From Flavobacterium gelidicaeli (GTDB lineage Bacteria > Bacteroidota > Bacteroidia > Flavobacteriales > Flavobacteriaceae): 64,000 nucleotides of DNA. A program made the translations under genes and the position numbers. Location of the stretch: the NCBI RefSeq assembly GCF_013294005.1, contig NZ_JABSNK010000008.1, forward strand, positions 124,001 through 188,000, given 5' to 3'. The notes beneath the pieces were generated by a model. That model did not search any database. It saw only the letters and a list, made by a program, of their open reading frames with translations, and was not told the origin of the DNA. Below are positions 18,201-29,100 of the stretch, one piece after another (the first letter of the stretch is position 1; every line of letters starts with the position of its first letter).

Positions 18201-19069
18201 TCAATAGAACCATCTGTATTTAAACGTATAATTTTATTAGCCATAGCCCCGTCATAAAGCGTAAAAGTTCCTCCTACTAGAATTTTTCCATCAGCTTGCA
18301 CGTCTAAAGCTGTGACATTATCATCAAATCCAGTTCCTGTCATAAATGTCGCATCAATGCTTCCATCTTGATTTAACCGAGCAATCTTATTAGACGCAAC
18401 GCCGTTAAAACTAGCAAAGGAACCAGCAACAACAATTTTACCATCCGCTTGAACACATACTTCCCTAACTAATCCACTCGCACCTGTACCAATATTAAAT
18501 GAGGTATCTACACTCCCATCAGATAAAACACGAGCAATTCTATTCATTGCAACATCACCAAATTTTGTAAAACTACCTACTATGATTATTTTACCATCAC
18601 CTTGTTGTGTCACACCATAAACAATATTATTTTGAGCCCCTAAACTAGTATCAAATGTAGCATCTAAAGAGCCGTCATTGTTCAACCGAACTAATCTTCC
18701 TATGCTATTGCCATTAAAATCATTAAAAGAACCCACTGCGATAATTTTACCATCATTTTGGATAATTATTTGTTCAATTTTTCTATTGAATCCATCATTT
18801 AACTCAAAACTATCGTCTACTGATCCATCTTGATTAAGTCTACTAATAAAAGGCAAAGAGTTCCCGTTAAAATTTAAATAATCACCTCCTACAAGTAACT
18901 TTCCATCTTTTTGTAATGCTATTGTACGAACCACTTTATCAAAGCCATCTCCGTTTACACCATCATCAGTAGTATTGAATGTTTTATCAATTAAGCCTTG
19001 TTGTGCGGCGGCATTAACAAAATTTAGAAAAGATAGTAAAATCAAAAAATAAGTAGTTTTTTTAACCAA
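15212..19069 (-). CDS. Large T9SS-exported surface protein with 14 delta-60 repeats
   Basis: 1285 residues. Signal peptide (MVKKTTYFLILLSFLNFVNAAAQ). Residues about 24-790 are roughly 14 repeats of ~52 residues of the delta-60 type, each like (S/I)(L/I)D.(S/T)F..G.G....V....LQ.DGKI...G.F....G.....(I/L).RL..DG; these should form a beta-propeller-like scaffold. Then comes the module shared with the next three genes ([29 protein letters not shown]), ending in a T9SS-type sorting domain with YDISGRSVYEQ and IRKVIY. Likely cell-surface or secreted, binding role unknown. First of four tandem paralogues on this strand. Confidence 0.85.
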   Translation of the reverse strand: MVKKTTYFLILLSFLNFVNAAAQQGLIDKTFNTTDDGVNGDGFDKVVRTIALQKDGKLLVGGDYLNFNGNSLPFISRLNQDGSVDDSFELNDGFNRKIEQIIIQNDGKIIAVGSFNDFNGNSIGRLVRLNNDGSLDATFDTSLGAQNNIVYGVTQQGDGKIIIVGSFTKFGDVAMNRIARVLSDGSVDTSFNIGTGASGLVREVCVQADGKIVVAGSFASFNGVASNKIARLNQDGSIDATFMTGTGFDDNVTALDVQADGKILVGGTFTLYDGAMANKIIRLNTDGSIDATFLSGTGFSNSSVAVIKAIDNGNIMVGGGFTKDYNGIPVLKMVMLKANGTINTLFDIGSGPATATVYAFTSAADGSWFVGGSFSVFNSQNRGRLAKLDANGVLDVDFLSSNVGFDNSVYKTLPLANSQTMIFGNFNSFNGIPISKAARLNVDGSLDTTFNTGKSGANNTVRTAVLQDDGKIIMAGGFTSYNGNATSKLVRLLADGSIDTSFLNGIAINNQIYAMVLQPDGKIVIAGSFTKYNDAPVNKIVRLLADGSLDASFNIGSGADGTIDAVVLQNDGKMIIAGRFLSFNGTNYNRLLRLNTDGSIDTSFDTGTGFDKNVYTLALQSDGKIIVGGIFQNFNGVLIKRLLRLTTNGSLDTSFISGTGLSNGTVRSLLVQPDDRILIGGTFTGKYDGYPVKRLARLLANGTYDSSFFVDLNNTLYSTSFTAKGMLMIGGNFNSVSGIAKHRVARIKLCTDNTVWENQKWSNGLPTIYKSALFNSDYIASASIDACSCSIALDKSVTITSDETFSLRFDYSGLGTLILENNASLYQDEDEIENTATAFVVRKTTPILKFDYTYWSSPVADHTLLATSPETAMDKFFSFSPISNSWLGADPAAIMKVAKGYIIRGPQSFSDNLKEIHEANFIGVPHNGKKTIALGTALSHNLIGNPYPSAIDADVFLQKNASVMNGTIYLWSHNTPITNNNYTSDDYAVYNLLGGVGTAPSISAAANTSKPNGKIASGQSFFVSSTTDSGVVEFDNSMRVTAENSQFFRMIASQNKGKLSALEKHRIWLNMYTDEGFFKQMLVGFIDGGTASYDHALDGESFNGNKDINFYSISGEKQLAIQAKGLPFENTEEIVLGYETKIGGNYKIDIDEVDGLFVDQQVYLKDNMNNKTHDLKQGFYSFESDTGVFNNRFVLVFKNQTLNTDDFEESQSGTIVSVSNKYLNVTSDVLIKAIKIYDISGRSVYEQKAVNDNFITLEDFLSTNNVLLIKILLDNNKTVIRKVIY

Positions 19070-19274
19070 AACAATAAGGGTTTTAAATTAATAGATGCAC
19101 GTTAAAAAGTTACTTTTAAAACATGCTAAAGAAATACATTTAAACCTTATTTGGGGAGAAGGGGTTTTTAGAAAGCAATCAACAATCTGAAAAACAATTG
19201 ATTACAAATGTAGTGCTTTTTTATTAATACTACAAAACGTACTTTAAATCGTCACATTAAACTTTATATAAAAT

Positions 19275-19312
19275 AAAAAAAACCCGCTGGGATCTTTCAC
19301 AGCGGGCTTTTT
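19275..19312 (-). terminator. Terminator of the first short paralogue
   Basis: Stem AAACCCGCTG / CAGCGGGCTTT followed by T run on the minus strand, 19 bases after the stop at 19331. The same terminator is duplicated at 22141-22178. Confidence 0.7.
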
Positions 19313-19330
19313 AAAGAAAAAACGTTTCTC

Positions 19331-21517
19331 TTAATAATTAATTTTCTTAGTAATAACATTTCCGTTTTGAAGAATCACTTTTACAATTAAAGCTTGATCT
19401 CCAGCAATTATATTAGGAATAAGTAATTGTTCACTAGCCACCTTTGTTTTTAAATAAATTTGTCGACCTGAGAAATCATAAACAAATACTTTATCTATTA
19501 ATTCGACAGAAGCTGTGATGATAATTTCTTTATTTTTAGTAGCTACAAAAACAGTGTTGTTTAAAGTATCAAAATCATCAGTTCCAAGTGTTTTATTAGC
19601 ATACAAAATAGCAAAACGCTCATTAAAAACCCCTATTTCAGTTGTAAAAGCGTAAGGTGACTCTTTTAGATTATGAATAACGTTTAACAATTTATCTTCT
19701 AGATAAACCACTTGACTAGTAAACAAACCGTCTACTTGATCAATTGCAATTTTAAAATCTCCTGCAATATTACTTTTATATCCTAAAAGAACAGTGTCAT
19801 TTTCATCAAATGGTAAAGCCCTTCCTTGTATTGCCATGGCAGAAGTATTCAGCAAGCTATAGAAGTTAATAAAGGCATTAGCATTAAAGCTAGCACCATC
19901 ATAGGCATTCTCATATTCATTAGTAGCGCCTATAACATATCCTAGTAATGTTTGTTTAAAAGCTCCTCCGTCATTCCATAAGCTCAACCAAACTCTATTT
20001 TGTTCAAATTCTGCTGTCTTACTTGAATTTGATTGTTTAAAAAATTGTGAATTAGCAATTACAGCACCTGATTTTAAGCGCATTGCATTAGTAAAAACAG
20101 CATTACCTGACGCTATACTTCTTGTGAAAAAAGATTGCCCAGCAGCTATTTCCCCATTAGGTATATTACCACCTGCTGTTGCTTGAGTTCCCGTACCCCC
20201 TGTTAAATTATAAGAGGCATAATCATCTGATGAATAAGCATAAGCCCCTGAACCTGGGTTAGAGACATTTGTACCAATATCTGTAGTATGTGTCCAGAAA
20301 TATATAGTTCCATCTATAACACCACTATTTGCAGTTAAAAATGTATTGGCATTTAATGCGGAAGGATATGGATTCCCTATTAAATTAGAAACTCCAGCTC
20401 CCATTATGGGTATGGAAACATTTCCGGTTATAGGCTCACCTATAAATGAAGCTGAGTAAACCGAGGGTGGAATTGAAGTATAATAACCTTGTGGTCCGCG
20501 AATGATATATCCTTTACCTGCAGTCATAACATTAGTATTAGTCTCATAATTCCAATCATTGATACTAGCGTTAAAAGACAGAAACTTATCCCCTGAAGTA
20601 TTAGGAGAAACATCTATTAATCGTTGGTTTTTTACAGGGCTTGACCAATAAGTGTAATCAAATTTATCTATAGGGTTTGTATTTCGTAGATATGTTATAT
20701 TACCTGAATTAATAGCAACAGGATTCACTTGAACTAAACTTGAATTATTATCAAAAACAACATTAGCACCAGACGCAACAGTCAAGTTATATTCTAACTT
20801 TATATATTGACCATTAGCAACAGATAAACTAGCAGGACTATTTACTGTCAAACTACATGCATTAATATTACCTGACAAACTTGTATTATAATTACCGTTA
20901 ATAATCGCACTAGTACTAGTTGTAGGCGCACCTGACGACCATGAAGTCCCGTTCCAAGTAGAGGTTGAACTACAAATAGGAGTTCCAAACAAGACCACAT
21001 CATCAATTCTAAAATAATCACTAGTTATTGCCAATTGTCTAAATCGAAGCCTTAAATTAGAAGCCGAAGGAATTGACCCTGAAGGGGTAACAAGAACCCA
21101 TCCTGTAGTTCCTGACCCAGTGGCTCTACTATATATCAATGGCACATAAGTAAGCCCGTCTGAGCTCACCTCTACAATTAATTCATTGCTTGCTGTATTA
21201 GTTGCTTTATAGTGAGCAAAAGTCAAATTTAAACTAGAATAACTCAGCGTGTTTATCCCTGAAATTTCAAAAAAACTATTTGCTGTTGATGTAAAAAAAA
21301 CATTACCTCCACCGGAAGCCCCTGTATATCCAGAAGAGCTGCTTGTAAATCGAACTTCAGATGTCCCTGAAAAAACTATTGGTGCAGTATTTTGGAATGT
21401 ATTTAAACTAATTGCAGTATTTCCAGAAGGACTACCCATGTTTTCACTAAAAACAATAGTTTGTGACCAACCAGTAAATGATAGCAATATCAGTATAATA
21501 ATTACTTTAATCTTCAT
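19331..21517 (-). CDS. T9SS-exported surface protein, paralogue 2
   Basis: 728 residues. Signal peptide (MKIKVIIILILLSFTGWSQ). Residues about 20-180 look like a jelly-roll domain (SSLNLTFAHYK, LRLRFRQLAITSDYFRIDDVVLFG). A short beta-helix-like linker (NGTSWSSGAPTTSTSAII) leads to the shared module: [59 protein letters not shown]. The end carries [14 protein letters not shown] and [17 protein letters not shown], typical of T9SS sorting domains. The last ~610 bases plus terminator are nearly identical in DNA to the end of the gene at 22197. Confidence 0.83.
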   Translation of the reverse strand: MKIKVIIILILLSFTGWSQTIVFSENMGSPSGNTAISLNTFQNTAPIVFSGTSEVRFTSSSSGYTGASGGGNVFFTSTANSFFEISGINTLSYSSLNLTFAHYKATNTASNELIVEVSSDGLTYVPLIYSRATGSGTTGWVLVTPSGSIPSASNLRLRFRQLAITSDYFRIDDVVLFGTPICSSTSTWNGTSWSSGAPTTSTSAIINGNYNTSLSGNINACSLTVNSPASLSVANGQYIKLEYNLTVASGANVVFDNNSSLVQVNPVAINSGNITYLRNTNPIDKFDYTYWSSPVKNQRLIDVSPNTSGDKFLSFNASINDWNYETNTNVMTAGKGYIIRGPQGYYTSIPPSVYSASFIGEPITGNVSIPIMGAGVSNLIGNPYPSALNANTFLTANSGVIDGTIYFWTHTTDIGTNVSNPGSGAYAYSSDDYASYNLTGGTGTQATAGGNIPNGEIAAGQSFFTRSIASGNAVFTNAMRLKSGAVIANSQFFKQSNSSKTAEFEQNRVWLSLWNDGGAFKQTLLGYVIGATNEYENAYDGASFNANAFINFYSLLNTSAMAIQGRALPFDENDTVLLGYKSNIAGDFKIAIDQVDGLFTSQVVYLEDKLLNVIHNLKESPYAFTTEIGVFNERFAILYANKTLGTDDFDTLNNTVFVATKNKEIIITASVELIDKVFVYDFSGRQIYLKTKVASEQLLIPNIIAGDQALIVKVILQNGNVITKKINY

Positions 21518-21553
21518 AACATTTATTTAAAAAAAATACATTAACATACAAAA

Positions 21554-21561
21554 CAAAATTA
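21554..21561 (-). promoter_or_regulatory. -7 box of paralogue 2
   Basis: TAATTTTG on the minus strand, about 37 bases before the ATG at 21517. Confidence 0.45.
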
Positions 21562-21734
21562 TCCCTCTGTTTATTTAACTTCTTTAATAACATATGCTAA
21601 AATCATTAAAACTTATAAAATAACAACAAAATAGGAAGCGAGATTTAATTTTTCATACAATATCAGAAATTAAAAAACTTATTACAAACAAATTCATTGA
21701 GTTTTTTTTTATTTTTAATCTAGACTAATATTAA

Positions 21735-22118
21735 TTCTTATATAGCGTTTTTCCTTTTTTCAGTAGCACCTTAACGATTAACGCTTGATCAACTGCTGGT
21801 AAATTATTTAAATCCAATTGATCATTATCAATTTTATTTTTAAAATACAGCTGCTGTAGTTCTCATCTGATTTTTATAAGCAGCGATATCAGAAGTTAAA
21901 CTTGTAGTAAAAAAAGACTGACCAATTATAATTTAACCATCATCTTGCAAAACAGCAGTACGCATCTTGTTATTTGCACCTGATTTCACTGTATTAAAAA
22001 TAGTATTAAGACTAACCGTCAACATTCAAACGAGCAAATTTAGAAATTCGAGTACTCTTAAAACTATTGAAATTGCCAAAGATCATCGTTTGTCTATTTG
22101 CTAAAAGAAGTATTTTAA
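21735..22118 (-). pseudogene. Mosaic relic of T9SS surface-protein paralogues
   Basis: No open frame, but three remnants are visible. (1) 21735-21860, minus strand: DNDQLDLNNLPAVDQALIVK followed by VLLKKGKTLYKN, the tail of a sorting domain. (2) About 21862-21932: IGQSFFTTSLTSD, the GQSFF block of the shared module. (3) 21929-22113: DNA closely matching 17647-17839 inside the delta-60 gene, with small indels. The sequence from 22118 onward repeats 19245-19330. So a former family member was broken and partly rebuilt from neighbours. Confidence 0.7.
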
Positions 22119-22140
22119 ATCATCACTTTAAACTTTATAT

Positions 22141-22178
22141 AAAAAAAGCCCGCTGGAATCTTTCACAGCGGGCTTTTT
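22141..22178 (-). terminator. Terminator of paralogue 3
   Basis: Stem AAAAAGCCCGCTG / CAGCGGGCTTTTT, 18 bases beyond the stop at 22197; a duplicate of the one at 19275. Confidence 0.75.
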
Positions 22179-22196
22179 AAAGAAAAAACGTTTCTC

Positions 22197-25100
22197 TTAA
22201 TAATTAATTTTCTTAGTAATAACATTTCCGTTTTGAAGAATCACTTTTACAATTAAAGCTTGATCTCCAGCAATTATATTAGTAATAAGTAATTGTTCAC
22301 TAGCCACTTTTGTTTTTAAATAGAGTTGTCTTCCTGAAAAATCATAAACAAATACTTTATCTATCAATTCGACAGAAGCTGTGATGATAATTTCTTTATT
22401 TTTAGTAGCTACAAAAACAGTGTTGTTTAAAGTATCAAAATCATCAGTTCCAAGTGTTTTATTAGCATACAAAATAGCAAAACGCTCATTAAAAACCCCT
22501 ATTTCAGTTGTAAAAGCGTAAGGTGACTCTTTTAGATTATGAATAACGTTTAACAATTTATCTTCTAGATAAACCACTTGACTAGTAAAGAAACCGTCTA
22601 CTTGATCAATTGCAATTTTAAAATCCCCTGCAATATTACTTTTATATCCTAAAGGAACAGTGTCATTTTCATCAAATGGCAAAGCCCTTCCTTGTATCGC
22701 CATGGCAGAAGTACTTAGCAAACTATAGAAATTAATATAGGCATTGGCATTAAAACTAGATCCATCATAAGCACTTTCATACTCATTTGTAGCACCTGTA
22801 ATATACCCCACCAATGTTTGTTTAAAAGCCCCTTGATCATTTACTAGATTCAGCCATAACCTGTTTTTCTCAACATCAACAGTAGTTTTAGAAGTTGATG
22901 CTGGTCTAAAAAACTTGCTATTATCAATAATAGCACCTGCTTTTAAACGCATAGAATTATTAAACATAGCTGTTCCTGGCGCAATACTAGTCCCAAAGAA
23001 ACCTTGCCCTGCCGCAATTTGTCCGTCTGGAATTGAGGTGTTAGGTCCGCTGCTTATTGAAGCCCTCGTTCCAGTACCTCCTGTTAAATTATATGAAGCA
23101 TAATCATCTGAAGTATACGCATAAGAACCTGAACCTGCGGTACCATTTGTAATATTAGAAGCTAATTGAATAGATGTATTGTGCGTCCAAAAATATAATG
23201 TCCCGCTTAAAACACTATTATTAGCTGTTAAAAACGCATCGGCATTTAGTGCTGATGGATACGGATTTCCAATTAAATTAGATACTCGCGTACCTGCTAT
23301 AGCAACAGAAACTACTCCATTAATAGGCTCACCTTTAAACGGCGCTTTATGAAAAACTACTGGATTAGGTGCATAATTTCCTTGTGGGCCCCTTATTATA
23401 TATCCCTTACCAGCAACCATTGTTGTATTGTAAGCATCTTCATATTTCCAGTTATTGACAGTTGAGTCAAAAGACAAGAATTTATCTCCCAAAGTGGTAG
23501 GAGAGACATCTATTAACTTTTGATTTTTCACTGGTGCCGACCAATACGTATAATCAAAATTACTTACTGCTGACGTCTGACGCATATAAGTGATATTACC
23601 TAAGTTAATTGCCGCATCATTAATTTGTACTAAACTAGATAAGTCATTAAAAATCATTGTACCATTAACAGTTAACTGGTTTTGAAGTTTAAGTGTTTTA
23701 CCTGAAGCAACTGTAGCTTCAACACCCGCATTCACTGTGCATGAACACAAATCAACATCGCTACTAATTGTGCCCGTTCCTGTAATGACTCCTATTTTAT
23801 TTAAATCTGGTATTCCGCTCCAGGTTGAACCATTGTAATTAACAGTTTGAACAGTGTTTACAACTGCATTACTTGAAGATCCAGATGTGCAACTTCCATT
23901 TGAAACTGTAAATGTATAGGTTGTTCCTGCTGTTAATCCAGAAACAGTAGTTGTGGCTCCTGTTCCAGTTAAACCAGTTAAACTTGCAGTTGTTGGACTT
24001 GCAGTTACTTTCCACGATCCAGACGACGGCAAACCTCTCAAAGCAACACTCCCTGTAGACGTAATACAATTGGGCTGCGTAATTGTTCCTATTGTAGGTA
24101 CCGATGGGACAGTAGACAAATAAACAACTGTACTAATATCATCGGCAGTGGTTTGTCCTGAAACATCAGAAACAGTATTCAACGAAGGATCTATTCCTGA
24201 AACACTGGCAGAATTAATTACTTTACCTGCTGTCACATCAGTTGCAGTAATCGTATATACAGCAGTAAGTATTTTTGTTTCTCCAGCTGCTAAACTAGCT
24301 ATAACATTAGTGGCCAATACTAAACCTGGCAAAGGATCACTAAGAACAATATCTGTAATAGCAGTCTCACCAGTATTCGTTACTTCAAAAGAATAATTAA
24401 TTTTATCTCCCAATACACCGCATCCAGACATAGATGCTTTTTTTACCAAACTCAATTCTGCAGTTTTAAGAGAAGCTTTATTAACAGCAATAAAGGCACA
24501 ATCAGAACTTCCTGAAAAATTAACGACAAAACGATCAACAGAAGCTGCGTTAGCAGAAGTAATACCAAAAGCACTTAAATCCATAGCAAGCAACCGAATA
24601 TCTCGAGTATCATTGGCTGAAAAACTAGAAGCTGCCAAACCATTATTAGCATTAAACAAATCCAATCTATAAGTTCCAACTACTTGAATACCATTAAATG
24701 CAACATTTATAGCGGTCCCTACTGTAGCACCTGTTGCATCTACAAATTTAAATGTATCTGTTACTGAACTCGGTTGAGCTACCTGACTAACTACAATATC
24801 AGGCACGTTATCACCTATACCTGTTAAGTTTATATTATCAGTACCTATTTTAAAAGAGACTGTATTACTCGCTATATTTGCAATTCCTGTTCCTAATGAT
24901 AATCCATTAAGTCCATCGGTAAGTCTATATGCTAACTCTGCTGGAGTGGAAACACTACCTGAAATTGCAGGGATTAACGTCCTAGCTGTCAACGAACCAT
25001 CCATCATAGCACCTTGCAAAAAATAAGTGTTTGATGTATACCCTAAAGATTGTATTTTTAGAGCTCTAAAAACCTGTGTATTGTAACCAACTCCTTTTGT

Positions 25101-25394
25101 TGTAAGTATCGCGTTATTTACGCCTGTAGAATAAATAACATTATTCCATTTAAAAGCTAATAAATTATTCTCTGTATTAGGTTGATTACCACTAGCTGTA
25201 GCTGTATTAGAAGCCCAGTACCCATTCCAATCCGTGTAAATTTCATTGACCGCTGTTTGACTATATATACTAGACCCAGCTAGAAAAGAAATAAATAATA
25301 AATACTTTGTGAATGGATAAACGGTATTTAAAAAAATTGTTCGAATTATAGTATAACAAGTATTGTAGATTAATATAAAGTAATTTATTATCAT
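22197..25394 (-). CDS. T9SS-exported surface protein with DUF11 domain, paralogue 3
   Basis: 1065 residues. The hydrophobic signal ([19 protein letters not shown]) follows an unusually long N-terminal stretch of about 28 residues; no better ATG is present, so the start is uncertain. Residues about 48-310 form an unassigned beta-rich domain ([10 protein letters not shown] near its start). About 310-420 is a DUF11 domain ([31 protein letters not shown]). Then an Ig-like repeat ([20 protein letters not shown]) and the shared [10 protein letters not shown] / [14 protein letters not shown] / AAGQGFF module with sorting tail VITKKINY. Its last ~1.64 kb are nearly identical in DNA to paralogue 4. 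Confidence 0.82.
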   Translation of the reverse strand: MIINYFILIYNTCYTIIRTIFLNTVYPFTKYLLFISFLAGSSIYSQTAVNEIYTDWNGYWASNTATASGNQPNTENNLLAFKWNNVIYSTGVNNAILTTKGVGYNTQVFRALKIQSLGYTSNTYFLQGAMMDGSLTARTLIPAISGSVSTPAELAYRLTDGLNGLSLGTGIANIASNTVSFKIGTDNINLTGIGDNVPDIVVSQVAQPSSVTDTFKFVDATGATVGTAINVAFNGIQVVGTYRLDLFNANNGLAASSFSANDTRDIRLLAMDLSAFGITSANAASVDRFVVNFSGSSDCAFIAVNKASLKTAELSLVKKASMSGCGVLGDKINYSFEVTNTGETAITDIVLSDPLPGLVLATNVIASLAAGETKILTAVYTITATDVTAGKVINSASVSGIDPSLNTVSDVSGQTTADDISTVVYLSTVPSVPTIGTITQPNCITSTGSVALRGLPSSGSWKVTASPTTASLTGLTGTGATTTVSGLTAGTTYTFTVSNGSCTSGSSSNAVVNTVQTVNYNGSTWSGIPDLNKIGVITGTGTISSDVDLCSCTVNAGVEATVASGKTLKLQNQLTVNGTMIFNDLSSLVQINDAAINLGNITYMRQTSAVSNFDYTYWSAPVKNQKLIDVSPTTLGDKFLSFDSTVNNWKYEDAYNTTMVAGKGYIIRGPQGNYAPNPVVFHKAPFKGEPINGVVSVAIAGTRVSNLIGNPYPSALNADAFLTANNSVLSGTLYFWTHNTSIQLASNITNGTAGSGSYAYTSDDYASYNLTGGTGTRASISSGPNTSIPDGQIAAGQGFFGTSIAPGTAMFNNSMRLKAGAIIDNSKFFRPASTSKTTVDVEKNRLWLNLVNDQGAFKQTLVGYITGATNEYESAYDGSSFNANAYINFYSLLSTSAMAIQGRALPFDENDTVPLGYKSNIAGDFKIAIDQVDGFFTSQVVYLEDKLLNVIHNLKESPYAFTTEIGVFNERFAILYANKTLGTDDFDTLNNTVFVATKNKEIIITASVELIDKVFVYDFSGRQLYLKTKVASEQLLITNIIAGDQALIVKVILQNGNVITKKINY

Positions 25395-25854
25395 ATAGAT
25401 ACTATTAAATAAAATTTGGTGATTTTCGCGAAAGTATATAATTCCTATTTGTTAAACACATTTAATCGACAAACTAATTAAATCGTCGTTCAAATACATT
25501 TTTCCGTACTAACTTAAGCCAAGCTATACTTGAATTTATGATAATAATGACAGCATCAACACTATCTAAACATTAAAAAAGGTTAGTTTCTTTAGCAATA
25601 TAACAGATTTTCAATACTGCAGAATCAAAAAAATTAGGCATACTGATGATCTGACATTTCATCTAATTTTAATTTTAGTAAGATAACTTTAAACACATAA
25701 ATACAACTACCCATGTGCATTCTATTTTACAAAAGGATAAACACAAAAAAAATAAAAACGACTGAGGCTTATGCACAACAAACACTCCAATTACTTAAAA
25801 TATATGTTTTTCCTTAAATAAATCTAAGGTATTAGTGTTGAAAAAAAATCTAAA

Positions 25855-25985
25855 GACAAATACCTAATCTTTTTAGTAACAGAATATGCATTCGTGTTCA
25901 CATCATAGGCTATATAAAGCTCCCTTCCAAGTAAATCATAAATACAAATCTTCTCTAGTTTTTCAGAATCTCGATATACGCTATT
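25855..25985 (-). pseudogene. Relic of a T9SS C-terminal sorting domain
   Basis: On the minus strand this translates to EKLEKICIYDLLGRELYIAY, continuing DVNTNAYSVTKKIRYL, which matches the tails of the four paralogues ([10 protein letters not shown] ... TRKIVY). There is no upstream open frame, so only the end of a lost gene remains. The other ~600 bases of the 25395-26193 gap are AT-rich with nothing recognisable apart from the terminator at 26088. Confidence 0.65.
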
Positions 25986-26087
25986 GTCTTGTTTTTAACA
26001 ACACAATCAGATTGTCGATTGTCAAATCAAGATCGAATTTAAAAAAAATCACAAAATAAACGCCTTAAAAAACTTAATCAGCTTTAC

Positions 26088-26127
26088 AAAAAGAGCCATC
26101 TTGAAAATTTTCAAGATGGCTCTTTTT
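26088..26127. terminator. Terminator downstream of paralogue 4
   Basis: Twenty-base perfect stem (AAAAAGAGCCATCTTGAAAA and its complement) with T runs on both sides, 66 bases after the stop at 26194. Confidence 0.8.
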
Positions 26128-26193
26128 CTTCTACAACTATTTAAAGACTATCAATTCTATTTCTATAATCTAAAGAATATATATGTTTTTATA

Positions 26194-29100
26194 TTAGTAA
26201 ACTATTTTTCGAGTAATCATCTTGCCATTATTTAGAACTACCTTTACTATTAAAGCACCGTTGGCATGAGTAAGATTTTTTACAACTACTTCATTAGAAT
26301 CGATTGCTATTTTACTATAAAGTTGTCTTCCTGAAAAATCATAAACAAATACTTTATCTATCAATTCGACAGAAGCTGTGATGGTAATTTCTTTGTTATT
26401 AGTAGCTACAAAAACAGTGTTGTTTAAAGTATCAAAATCATCAGTTCCAAGTGTTTTATTAGCATACAAAATAGCAAAACGCTCATTAAAAACCCCTATT
26501 TCAGTTGTAAAAGCGTAAGGTGATTCTTTTAGATTATGAATAACGTTTAACAATTTATCTTCTAAATAAACCACTTGACTAGTAAACAAACCGTCTACTT
26601 GATCAATTGCAATTTTAAAATCCCCTGCAATATTACTTTTATATCCTAAAGGAACAGTGTCATTTTCATCAAATGGCAAAGCCCTTCCTTGTATCGCCAT
26701 GGCAGAAGTACTTAGCAAACTATAGAAATTAATATAGGCATTGGCATTAAAACTAGATCCATCATAAGCACTTTCATACTCATTTGTAGCACCTGTAATA
26801 TACCCCACCAATGTTTGTTTAAAAGCCCCTTGATCATTTACTAGATTCAGCCACAACCTGTTTTTCTCAACATCAACAGTAGTTTTTGAAGTTGATGCTA
26901 GTCTAAAAAACTTGCTATTATCAATAATAGCACCTGCTTTTAAACGCATAGCATTATTAAACATAGCTGTTCCTGGCGCAATACTAGTCCCAAAGAAACC
27001 TTGCCCTGCCGCAATTTGTCCGTCTGGAATTGAGGTGTTAGGTCCGCTGCTTATTGAAGCCCTCGTTCCAGTACCTCCTGTTAAATTATATGAAGCATAA
27101 TCATCTGAAGTATACGCATAAGAACCTGAACCTGCGGTACCATTTGTAATATTAGAAGCTAATTGAATAGAAGTATTGTGCGTCCAAAAATACAATGTCC
27201 CGCTTAAAACACTATTATTAGCTGTTAAAAACGCATCGGCATTTAGTGCTGATGGATACGGATTTCCAATTAAATTAGAAACTCGCGTACCTCCTATAGC
27301 CACAGAAACTACTCCATTAATAGGCTCACCTATAAACGATGGTTCATACAAATTTATTGGGCCAGGTGCGTAATTCTCTTGTGGCCCCCTTATTATATAC
27401 CCCTTACCAGCAACCATTGTTGTATTGTAAGCATCTTCATATTTCCAGTTATTGATAGTTGAGTCAAAAGACAAGAATTTATCTCCTAAAGTAGTAGGAG
27501 AGAAATCTATTAACTTTTGATTTTTCACAGGTGACGACCAGTAGGTATAATCAAAATTAGTAACTATTGGTGTCTGACGCTTATAAGTGATATTACCAGT
27601 GTTAACTGCTGCATCATTAATTTGTACTAAACTAGATAAGTCATTAAAAATCATTGTACCATTAACAGTTAACTGGTTTTGAAGTTTAAGTGTTTTACCT
27701 GAAGCAACTGTAGCTTGAACACCCGCATTCACTGTACATGAACACAAATCAACATCGCTACTAATTGTGCCCGTTCCTGTAATGACTCCTATTTTATTTA
27801 AATCTGGTATTCCGCTCCAGGTTGAACCATTGTAATTAACAGTTTGAACAGTGTTTACAACTGCATTACTTGAAGATCCAGATGTGCAACTTCCATTTGA
27901 AACTGTAAATGTATAGGTTGTTCCTGCTGTTAATCCAGAAACAGTAGTTGTGGCTCCTGTTCCAGTAATAGCACCTGGATTAATGGTCCAGTTTCCAGTT
28001 GCTGGCAAACCACTTAAAACAACACTACCTGTCGGTGCAGCGCAAGTGGGCTGAGTAATAATGCCAATAGTAGGGATATCTACAGCAGAGCCTCCACCAA
28101 CAGTAAAACTTTTAGTAACTACGCAGCCAACTCCGAGCGGAGTAAGTGTAAGATTGTATGTGCCTGCTGAAAGTGCATTAATATTTCTATTTGTAGCGGT
28201 GAAAGATGGTGTTCCTACTTTCGTCCAAGAATATTTATAATTCCACTCAGGAGAATTTTGAAAAGTCCCATTCACTCCTACCGGTAGTTTAGTCAACGAT
28301 GTTCCAACACCTTCGGAAAAATTGTAACCTGCCAACAATCCAGACTCTGTGCCTGTATATTGAGTTGTTGAACTAGCTAATGTTGCTATTGCGGCAGCTG
28401 ACAAAGCTGATGAATACATTCCAACTTTCTTAATTTGCCCTGTAAATCCTCCACCCGAAGCATCTATTACACCCGCACCAATTTTAGGAGTAAATGTAGT
28501 ATTAGAACCATAATTAGTTGTAGTAGACCCACCGGAAGCTATTAAGACACCGTCTATATATATTCTTAGATTACTTCCAGTTCCTACTGCTGCTATGTGA
28601 TGCCAAGCATTATTTCCAAAAGTAGTTGTGAGCGTTGTTGTGATACTTCCTCCACCAGCAGTCCAAAGCAAAATGGTATTTGTATTAGTAAAGCCAAATT
28701 CAATTACATCGTTTTGACCAAACAAACTGTACCTACTTCCTATGTCTGCCTTATTAAATTTCACCCAACCTTCTAAAGTAAAAGCATTTCTATTAGACAA
28801 AGAAAAACTATTCCCTAAATCAATATAATCATTATCTGCATTTCTAAATTCTATTGCACTTTCTGGATTTATTAAGTTTATTGAACCTCCACTGGTATTT
28901 GAACAACTAGCATCAACTATGGTTGCACTAACTATTGGGTCTGGTATAATTGAAATAGTTATGGAGTTAGAGTTAATCGCAGCTGGACAAGAATTACTTA
29001 CCACCACGTCATAAGCACCTTCATTTGCACTAGTAGGGTTACTTAGAGTTAAAGTAGCACTCGTAGCTCCTGAGACTACTCCTCCATTAGACAAATTTAC

